Positions 6,968 to 11,820 of a stretch of DNA of 11,820 nt are shown piece after piece. This DNA comes from CAZCBD01 sp964496755 (GTDB lineage: Bacteria > Bacteroidota > Ignavibacteria > Ignavibacteriales > Melioribacteraceae): contig CAZCBD010000077.1 of assembly GCA_964496755.1 (NCBI GenBank), forward strand, positions 1 through 11,820, given 5' to 3'. The notes beneath the pieces were generated by a model, which had not been told where the DNA came from, ran no database searches, and saw only the letters and a list, made by a program, of their open reading frames with translations. The translations under genes and the position numbers were made by a program. Within the stretch, counting starts at the first letter, position 1, and every line of letters starts with the position of its first letter.

Positions 6968-7946
6968 AAAATATGCCTTTACTTGTGGTGATATTAATGG
7001 AATAGGTCCGGAGATTATTGTAAAATCTCTTTTGGAAATAGATTTAAGTAATAATTTGGTTGTAGTTATAATTCCCGAAAAAATAATTGTTGATGAAATA
7101 GAAAAAAATAATTTTGACTTTGAAATAAACTATGTAAATAGTGCAAAAGAGATTGAAAATTATGAATCGGGCTTAATTGTCTTTGATATTCCGTGCAAAC
7201 AGCAAGATCTTGGTTGTGCCACAAAAGAATCGGGGTTAGTTAGTTTTAATTCAATTAATATTGCGATAGAATTAGCAGCGGCCAAAATTGTTGACGCGAT
7301 TATTACGGCACCAATTTCAAAACTTGCCTTTTCTTTGGCCGGAATTAATTTTCCGGGACATACGGAGTTGCTTTCAAGCAAGACCAATTCTAAAGATCAT
7401 GTGATGATGTTTTTATCCGAGCATTTTCATTGTGCATTGGCAACTATTCATGAACCCATTAGCAATATTTCAAAGCTTTTAACTGTTGAAAGATTAACGA
7501 ATGTTTTCAGCACGGTTTATTTCACACTTAAAAACGATTTGCAAATTACCAAACCCAAAATAGCAGTTCTGAGTTTAAATCCTCATGCCGGAGAGAAGGG
7601 GAAAATTGGTAATGAAGAAATTGAAATAATAGAGCCTGCAATTAGGAATTTTAATTATAAAAATCTAAAAGGTCCATTTGTACCCGATGCCTTTTTCGGG
7701 ATGAATCTACAAAACAAATACGATTGTATTATAGGGATGTATCACGACCAAGTGTTAATACCATTTAAAATGTTAAATTTTAATTCAGGTGTGAATTTTA
7801 CCGCCGGCTTAAATATTATTAGAACCTCACCTGATCATGGTACTGCATTTGATATTGCCGGAAAGGGAATTGCAGACCCCAAAAGTTTTGTAGAGGCTAT
7901 AAAATGGGCAGCACAAATTATTGAAAACAGAAGAATTAAAAATTGA
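6951..7946 (+). CDS. pdxA: 4-hydroxythreonine-4-phosphate dehydrogenase (pyridoxal 5'-phosphate synthesis)
   Basis: NAD-dependent, metal-requiring dehydrogenase that oxidises 4-phosphohydroxy-L-threonine in the DXP-dependent vitamin B6 route. Numbered from the chosen start: GDINGIGPE (13-21), ITAPISK, PGHTELL with His137, IHEPI with metal-ligand-type His167, LNPHAGEKG with His212, YHDQVLIP with His265, and TSPDHGTAFDIAGKG. These histidines fall almost exactly where E. coli PdxA has its substrate- and metal-binding residues. The frame is open from 6918. I choose TTG at 6951, which gives 331 residues (family about 330) and has AGGA at 6938-6941, 9 nt upstream; no in-frame ATG exists before the conserved core. 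It overlaps the preceding exported-protein gene by 17 nt and is followed after one base by the methyltransferase. The start is less certain than the identity. Confidence 0.95.
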   Translation: MNCLNKKYAFTCGDINGIGPEIIVKSLLEIDLSNNLVVVIIPEKIIVDEIEKNNFDFEINYVNSAKEIENYESGLIVFDIPCKQQDLGCATKESGLVSFNSINIAIELAAAKIVDAIITAPISKLAFSLAGINFPGHTELLSSKTNSKDHVMMFLSEHFHCALATIHEPISNISKLLTVERLTNVFSTVYFTLKNDLQITKPKIAVLSLNPHAGEKGKIGNEEIEIIEPAIRNFNYKNLKGPFVPDAFFGMNLQNKYDCIIGMYHDQVLIPFKMLNFNSGVNFTAGLNIIRTSPDHGTAFDIAGKGIADPKSFVEAIKWAAQIIENRRIKN

Positions 7947-7947
7947 A

Positions 7948-8703
7948 ATGAATGACGGTTATAAATATACTTCTTTAATTTACGATTACTTGATGAGAGG
8001 CATTGATTATTCCGAATGGGCGGAATATTTACACGATTTGTTGTTAGAATATCAGAATGATGATGCAAAAGTACTTGAAATTGCAGCAGGAACAGCAACA
8101 CTTTCGGTTGAGATGATGAAGTTTTATAAGAATTATATTGTTTCCGATTTATCTTTAAACATGTTAAAATCAGCGAATAAATTTGTTACAACAAAAGTTT
8201 GTTGTGATATGACGTTACTACCATTTAAATCCAAATTTGATATTGTTTTTTCAGCTTTTGATAGTGTTAATTATTTATTGTCTATTGAGCAATTAGAAGA
8301 TTTATTTACTGAAGTTGCTTCAATTTTAAATGATGAAGGTGTTTTTACTTTTGATTTAAGTTTAGAAAGAAACAGTTTAAAACATGCAAGATTTTTAAAC
8401 AAGGAAGGTACGATTAACAATATTAAATTTAGACAAGAAAGTAATTACAATAAAAATAAGAAAATTCATTATAATAAATTTTTAATAAAACTTGCAGATG
8501 GTTTGGAAATTGAAGAGTTGCATCAGCAAAGAATTTATTCAGTAGATGAAGTTTTACAAGTTGCAAATAAATGTGGTTTTTTTATGATGGAATGTTTGGA
8601 CTCATTTTCATTTGAAGATTTGCATAAAAAATCCGATAGAGCCCAATTGGTTTTTAAAAAGGAAATTGAATCCGAAAAAATTCTATTAAAAGGAGTTGAA
8701 TAA
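7948..8703 (+). CDS. Class I SAM-dependent methyltransferase, substrate unknown
   Basis: Cytoplasmic Rossmann-type methyltransferase. The N-terminal 'LIYDYLMRGIDYSEWAEYL' segment resembles the lead-in of Methyltransf_25/11-type enzymes. Motif I is VLEIAAGTATLS (42-53), where the usual DxGCGTG core is replaced by IAAGTA. The acidic residue at the end of strand 2 is Asp67 (IVSDLSLNML). Motif IV is DIVFSAFDSVNYL, followed by LFTEVASILNDEGVFTFDLS. The C-terminal half forms an additional beta-rich region, ending near VFKKEIESEK. The 251 residues are counted from ATG 7948, one base after the pdxA stop; a TTG at 7921 would add nine residues inside pdxA but has no clear ribosome binding site. The stop overlaps the ftsE start by one base (TAATG). 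I cannot assign a substrate; neighbours do not settle it. Confidence 0.85.
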   Translation: MNDGYKYTSLIYDYLMRGIDYSEWAEYLHDLLLEYQNDDAKVLEIAAGTATLSVEMMKFYKNYIVSDLSLNMLKSANKFVTTKVCCDMTLLPFKSKFDIVFSAFDSVNYLLSIEQLEDLFTEVASILNDEGVFTFDLSLERNSLKHARFLNKEGTINNIKFRQESNYNKNKKIHYNKFLIKLADGLEIEELHQQRIYSVDEVLQVANKCGFFMMECLDSFSFEDLHKKSDRAQLVFKKEIESEKILLKGVE

Positions 8704-9371
8704 TGCTAAGATTTGAAAATGTCGATTTTAGTTATCCGGGGCAAAAGATTTTTGAAAATCTGAATCTAAAAATCTTACCGGGAGATTTTTCGTTTATAAT
8801 TGGGAAAAGCGGCATAGGAAAAAGTACATTATTCCAACTTGTTTATATGAATTTATTACCTGAAAAAGGAAGTGTTAAAGTTGGAGAATACTATTCAACC
8901 ACAATCGAGCAAAATCAACTACCAGATTTACGCAAAAAACTGGGAGTGGTTTTTCAGGATTTTAAATTATTGGAAGATAGAAATGTATTTCAGAATGTGT
9001 CTTTTGTTTTGGAAGTTCTAGGGGTTAAAACAAAGGAAATTAAAAAAAGAGTGTTAAATGCACTAACTGAAGTTGGGCTTTCTAATAAAATTAAAAATAT
9101 GCCTTCGGAATTATCAGGCGGAGAAAAACAAAGAGTTGCCATTGCGCGTGCTATTGTTAACGAACCAATGTTGATTTTGGCTGATGAGCCGACAGGTAAT
9201 TTGGATAGCGAAACTTCCGATGAAATTATTCAAATATTTAACAGAATCAACTCCAGGGGAACTACAATCTTAATTGCAACTCATAATTATGATATTGTTA
9301 AAAAAACGGATGCGAAAATTTATAAATTGAAAGACAAAAAAGCTGTAAAAGTTATAATAAAGAGTAAATAA
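8703..9371 (+). CDS. ftsE: Cell-division ABC transporter ATP-binding protein FtsE
   Basis: ATPase that works with the membrane protein FtsX to control peptidoglycan hydrolases at the division site. Walker A is GKSGIGKST (34-42), the Q-loop is VVFQDFKLL, the ABC signature LSGGEKQRVAIARA begins at residue 137, Walker B is LILADEPTG with Asp161-Glu162, and the H-loop is His194. Length (222 residues) equals that of E. coli FtsE, and 'EDRNVFQNV' after the Q-loop is the FtsE form (E. coli 'MDRTVYDNV'). The related LolD/MacB ATPases are the main alternative, since no permease gene adjoins it. AAGGAG at 8690-8695 lies 7 nt before ATG 8703, and the start overlaps the methyltransferase stop by one base. 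No ftsX follows; a terminator and a convergent gene come next. Confidence 0.85.
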   Translation: MLRFENVDFSYPGQKIFENLNLKILPGDFSFIIGKSGIGKSTLFQLVYMNLLPEKGSVKVGEYYSTTIEQNQLPDLRKKLGVVFQDFKLLEDRNVFQNVSFVLEVLGVKTKEIKKRVLNALTEVGLSNKIKNMPSELSGGEKQRVAIARAIVNEPMLILADEPTGNLDSETSDEIIQIFNRINSRGTTILIATHNYDIVKKTDAKIYKLKDKKAVKVIIKSK

Positions 9372-9374
9372 AAA

Positions 9375-9394
9375 AAGGTGGCTTAAGCCACCTT
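9375..9394. terminator. Palindromic bidirectional terminator between ftsE and the T9SS-cargo gene
   Basis: A perfect 20-nt palindrome: arm AAGGTGGC at 9375-9382, TTAA at the centre, and the matching arm at 9387-9394. On the - strand it is followed by an uninterrupted T-run (the seven A at 9370-9376), so it is a good terminator for the gene ending at 9418. On the + strand the following sequence is only CTTTGTT, a weaker T-tract for ftsE. It begins 4 nt after the ftsE stop. Confidence 0.8.
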
Positions 9395-9416
9395 CTTTGT
9401 TATGTTGCTAACAACT

Positions 9417-9613
9417 TTTATTTAATTAATTGCATTTTCTTTGTAATAGTATAATTGCCTGCTGTTAATCTGTAATAGTAAACACCAGAAGTTAAATTAG
9501 AAGCATTGAAGTTTACTTTGTAGTTACCTACGGATTTCACATCATTAATCAACTCGGCAACTTTTTGTCCCAATACATTAAATACGGAAATATTGACCAT
9601 ACCTTCTTTTGCA
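9417..9613 (-). repeat. Direct repeat, copy A (intact sorting-domain coding end)
   Basis: The 197-nt 3' end of the T9SS-cargo gene, from AKEGM (about residue 266) to just past the stop. It is repeated in the same orientation at 10498-10684 with 7 mismatches over 187 aligned positions (about 96% identity by hand alignment), one 9-nt gap and one 1-nt gap. Homology ceases sharply on both sides. Confidence 0.93.
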
Positions 9614-10407
9614 ATTGAAAATTCAATTGTTGTAGTCGGGTTAAATGGATTAGGATAGTTTTGTGATAATTTAAAATCTTCGGGCATGCCTGATAATTCT
9701 TCTACTGCAGAAAGAACTTTTGAACCAATAATTACAAATGGGTAATCAACAGGATTGCCGGTACTCTTATCAGTTGAAGGTGACCATACACCATTAGAAA
9801 CTTTATATGAGTATGCATTGGGGGTTCCTTTTTCATTTTGTGGAGGAACCGGAGGGCAGTAGGGACCACTTGTAGTTGAACCTTTTACGGCAAATCTAAT
9901 CCAATATTTGCCTTTAGTTAATTTAAAATTAACAGGGCATGCAACATAATGTATAGCTCTTGATGTAGAAGTTAAATCAGTATCTTTAACTCTGTAACAA
10001 TTTGTCCATCCGGTTGAGCCCATTAAATTAGTAGTCATATTTCCCCAAACAACCGAACTTGTTGCAGAATCAGGTCTTCCATTCCAAATTTCGATATATC
10101 CGGCTGTAAGAGTTGATGGAATTCCGCCATTGGTTTGGTAACCATAAATGTAAATAGTATCAATTTGCCATTCGGCATCTTCAATTGTAAAATCATCAGC
10201 TTTTTGATATTTTGATAAGTTAATGGTTGAACCGTTAGTTGAATAACCCAACGATGTCATAACCATACTTGCATCAGCTCCTGTTGAGTGTCCGCCGGGA
10301 TTATTAACAAAAGAACCGTTTGTGTATAACACATTACCACCGCCTTGTGCCAGAGAAAAGGCAAACAGAAAAGAGAAAATAGTTAATAGGGTAAATGTTT
10401 TTTTCAT
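9418..10407 (-). CDS. Secreted protein with C-terminal type IX secretion (T9SS type A) sorting domain
   Basis: A Sec signal peptide (MKKTFTLLTIFSFLFAFSLA, cleavage near Ala20) is followed by a beta-rich domain (about 25-235). That domain contains 'KADDFTIEDAEWQIDTIYIY', 'GYIEIWNGRPDS' and 'GKYWIRFAV', a pattern found in extracellular beta-sandwich modules; I cannot name its ligand. Three cysteines lie in the middle (NCYR, VACP, PYCPP), with a Pro-rich PPVPP after the last. Residues 247-329 are a classic sorting domain: LSQNYPNPFNPTTTIEF, ISVFNVLGQKVAEL, YKVNFNASNLTSGVYYYRL and the terminal KKMQLIK. The domain directs export across the outer membrane and is removed or used for anchoring. The start has GAGG 5 nt upstream (+ strand 10413-10416). 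Codons for the last 62 residues are duplicated in a broken copy at 10498-10684. Confidence 0.9.
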   Translation of the reverse strand: MKKTFTLLTIFSFLFAFSLAQGGGNVLYTNGSFVNNPGGHSTGADASMVMTSLGYSTNGSTINLSKYQKADDFTIEDAEWQIDTIYIYGYQTNGGIPSTLTAGYIEIWNGRPDSATSSVVWGNMTTNLMGSTGWTNCYRVKDTDLTSTSRAIHYVACPVNFKLTKGKYWIRFAVKGSTTSGPYCPPVPPQNEKGTPNAYSYKVSNGVWSPSTDKSTGNPVDYPFVIIGSKVLSAVEELSGMPEDFKLSQNYPNPFNPTTTIEFSIAKEGMVNISVFNVLGQKVAELINDVKSVGNYKVNFNASNLTSGVYYYRLTAGNYTITKKMQLIK

Positions 10408-10440
10408 ACTAACCTCAATTTATTAGTTTAGTGTTAATAT

Positions 10441-10455
10441 ATAAACGAAGTTTAT
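10441..10455. repeat. Short inverted repeat upstream of the T9SS-cargo gene
   Basis: ATAAAC-GAA-GTTTAT, six-base arms around three bases, located 34-48 nt upstream of the - strand start codon. Position would suit an operator or promoter-proximal hairpin, but such arms are common by chance in DNA this AT-rich. No regulator is suggested by the window. Confidence 0.25.
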
Positions 10456-10497
10456 TTAGGAATTCCATAAAAATAATTTTAACATTCTTTGGGTGGG

Positions 10498-10684
10498 TTT
10501 ATTTAATTAATTGCATTATAGTATAATTGTCTGCTGTTAATCTGTAATAGTAAACACCAGAAGTTAAATTAAAAGCATTGAAGTTTACTTTGTAGTTACC
10601 TACAGATTTTACATCATTAATCAACTCGGCAACTTTTTGTCCTATTACATTAAATGCGGAAATATTGACATACCTTCTTTTGCA
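10498..10684 (-). pseudogene. Broken second copy of the T9SS sorting-domain coding sequence (repeat copy B)
   Basis: Read on the - strand, this stretch encodes NVIGQKVAELINDVK..SGVYYYRLTADNYTIMQLIK and a stop, nearly identical to the end of the intact gene at 9418-10407. Relative to that gene it lacks 9 nt (TTCTTTGTA on the + strand), removing three residues (TKK) in frame before MQLIK. It also lacks one C near 10669 (GACCAT to GACAT), which breaks the frame between KEGM and the following strand. Of the seven substitutions, two are silent (in DVKS) and at least four change residues (Gly to Asp, Ser to Phe, Val to Ala, Leu to Ile), consistent with relaxed constraint. The conserved NYPNPFNP opening is missing. 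It is therefore a remnant of a duplication rather than a working gene. Confidence 0.88.
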
Positions 10685-10733
10685 TTTGTTTTAAAGATTT
10701 TGTTGTTAACCAAATATATTGGCCTATTGCTAT

Positions 10734-10817
10734 TTACCAATAAACTAGATGAAACAAATATTCCACAGAACAATTATTTAGAGAAAACATGAACAATAAT
10801 ATTTTATAAGAATTCAT
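10734..10817 (-). pseudogene. Signal-peptide-like short reading frame, probable 5' remnant of the decayed gene
   Basis: A 27-residue frame on the - strand begins MNSYKILLFMFSLNNCS and stops at 10734-10736. A polar start with a lysine followed by a hydrophobic run resembles the beginning of a signal peptide or lipoprotein signal. A second - strand frame, open from about 10773 down to the duplicated block, reads through SNRPIYLVNNKIFKTNAKEGM and joins directly to KEGM of repeat copy B. Taken together, these suggest one small secreted-protein gene, signal region plus sorting domain, now broken by at least two frameshifts. No ribosome binding site is seen before the ATG. This could also be chance coding in AT-rich DNA. 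Confidence 0.35.
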
Positions 10818-10880
10818 ATTTTTTAACTATTTTTATACATCTGAATAAATTTTGGAAACTAAAAAAATTAAGGGGGATTA

Positions 10881-11801
10881 ATGTTCTCGAAACATCCTAA
10901 AGGATTACCAATATTATTTTTCACAGAAATGTGGGAAAGAGTTAGTTTTTATGGAATGCGAGCTTTGCTTGTATTGTTTTTAACTGCAGCTACCACTGCT
11001 GAAAATCCCGGACTAGGTTGGTCTAAAGTTGATGCATTGGCGTTATACGGTTGGTACACTATGATGGTTTATTTCATGGGTATTCCCGGTGGTATTATTG
11101 CAGACAAATTATTAGGTCCTAAAAAATCTGTTTTTGTTGGTGGTTTATTAATTGCCATTGGGCAATTAACCTTGTTATTTGATAGTACTACTTTATTTTA
11201 TACCGGTTTAATTTTTATTGTATCGGGGGTAGGTTTATTAAAACCCAATATTTCTACAATGGTTGGACAGCTTTACAAACCGGGCGACGGAAGAAGAGAT
11301 ATCGGATTTGTGATTTTTTACATCGGTATTAATATCGGTGCCACTGTAGCACCTATTATTGCTGCGTTTTTAGGCGAAGATATGAATTTTAAATACGGTT
11401 TTGCATTTGCCGGATTCGGTATGATACTTGGCCAAATAATTTATTTGTGGGGTCAGAAGTATTTGAAAGATGTTGGCAATTTAGTGAAATCGAAAAATGA
11501 AAATGGTGTAAAAACTTCGAAACCACTTACAAAAATTGAAAAAGATAGAATTATTGTAATTATTGTGGCCAGTTTGTTAGTTGTATTTTTCTGGGCTGCA
11601 TATGAACAAGCCGGTGGCTTACTTAATCTTTATACTAAAGAAAAAATTAATCGTGTAATTTTCGGTTGGGAATTACCTGCTTCAATATTTCAATCTGTTC
11701 CGGCATTTTTTGTGATTCCCTGCTTTGCTATGGTTTTGTGTTTTTTCTTTGAAACTTTGAGATTCGTATACTATATCTTTACACTTTTAAAATATATATA
11801 G
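10881..11801 (+). CDS. POT/PTR2-family proton-coupled peptide transporter, truncated
   Basis: Inner-membrane major-facilitator symporter that imports di- or tripeptides with protons. The first helix carries the family's ExxER motif (Glu16, Glu19, Arg20, then FYG). Later come GIPGGIIADKLLG, the GVGLLKPNIS signature (about 112-121), GDGRRDIGFVIFYIGINIGA (PTR2 signature 2), and the helix-7 FFWAAYEQAGG. At 306 residues it is far shorter than usual for the family (about 450-600), covering roughly the first eight helices. Up to WELPASIFQS the match is normal. After that the expected 'QS-N-P-F---FAP-FA--W' segment appears shortened (QSVPAFFVIPCFAMVL), the following residues do not look like a POT helix, and a TAG ends the frame at 11799-11801. 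In-frame codons after the TAG read FLGFLH, again helix-like. It may be a recent pseudogene, or the end may contain sequencing or assembly errors. A strong AGGGGG at 10871-10876 sets the start. Confidence 0.85.
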   Translation: MFSKHPKGLPILFFTEMWERVSFYGMRALLVLFLTAATTAENPGLGWSKVDALALYGWYTMMVYFMGIPGGIIADKLLGPKKSVFVGGLLIAIGQLTLLFDSTTLFYTGLIFIVSGVGLLKPNISTMVGQLYKPGDGRRDIGFVIFYIGINIGATVAPIIAAFLGEDMNFKYGFAFAGFGMILGQIIYLWGQKYLKDVGNLVKSKNENGVKTSKPLTKIEKDRIIVIIVASLLVVFFWAAYEQAGGLLNLYTKEKINRVIFGWELPASIFQSVPAFFVIPCFAMVLCFFFETLRFVYYIFTLLKYI

Positions 11802-11820
11802 TTCTTAGGCTTTTTGCATG

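Larger units (their letters stand above)
10408..10880. other. 473-nt stretch without an intact gene
   Basis: Lies between the divergently placed T9SS-cargo gene and the POT transporter. From left to right it holds the presumed promoter region of the cargo gene with a small inverted repeat, the broken sorting-domain copy, a signal-peptide-like fragment, and the AT-rich region before the transporter. No intact ORF, tRNA or terminator is seen. A TAAATTTTG at 10846-10854 loosely resembles the Bacteroidota downstream promoter element for the transporter, but no matching upstream element is convincing. Confidence 0.7.

Noticed and set aside
7160..8101. - strand frames within pdxA and across the pdxA/methyltransferase junction
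   Set aside because: Both lie opposite strongly supported genes and lack any independent support.
10498..10684. Duplicated block as part of an insertion sequence or CRISPR-like repeat
   Set aside because: Only two copies, no terminal inverted repeats, no transposase, and the block is plainly protein-coding sequence from the neighbouring gene.

Overview
The window is AT-rich, densely packed bacterial DNA. The intact housekeeping genes are all on the + strand, and one secreted-protein gene lies on the - strand. Two markers point to the Bacteroidota/Ignavibacteriota side of the tree, most likely an Ignavibacteria-like organism. One is a secreted protein ending in a type IX secretion (T9SS) sorting domain with the 'NYPNPFNP' opening. 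The other is a GWxTD-type exported protein. The NAD-linked (class 1B) dihydroorotate dehydrogenase pair PyrK/PyrD suggests an anaerobic or facultative life style. This placement is inferred from protein features only; there is no rRNA gene in the window.

Layout: positions 1-174 hold the C-terminal end of a probable Gfo/Idh/MocA-type oxidoreductase. It is followed by manC (GDP-mannose synthesis, 220-1299). Next comes the tightly coupled set pyrK-pyrD-folC (1348-4291), in which each junction is an ATGA overlap. This set covers the orotate step of pyrimidine synthesis and folate polyglutamylation. A promoter-like element overlapping the folC stop leads into rho (4446-5699), which ends at a strong intrinsic terminator. 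A second overlapping run follows: a GWxTD-domain exported protein, pdxA (vitamin B6), a SAM methyltransferase and ftsE (5807-9371). It is closed by a palindromic terminator shared with the convergent T9SS-cargo gene on the - strand (9418-10407).

The stretch 10408-10880 has no intact gene. It contains a broken second copy of the T9SS sorting-domain coding sequence: 187 nt with 7 mismatches, a 9-nt deletion and a 1-nt deletion relative to the intact gene. Upstream of it in the same orientation is a short signal-peptide-like reading frame, so a decayed small secreted-protein gene is likely. The window ends with a POT/PTR2-family proton:peptide symporter that stops after 306 residues, well short of family length, with an aberrant C-terminus.

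Most of the window is ordinary housekeeping sequence and I do not see a convincing new defence, mobile or biosynthetic system. The parts most worth a second look are the duplicated and decayed sorting-domain module, the truncated transporter, the GWxTD protein lacking the motif tryptophan and overlapping pdxA, and an ftsE with no ftsX beside it.
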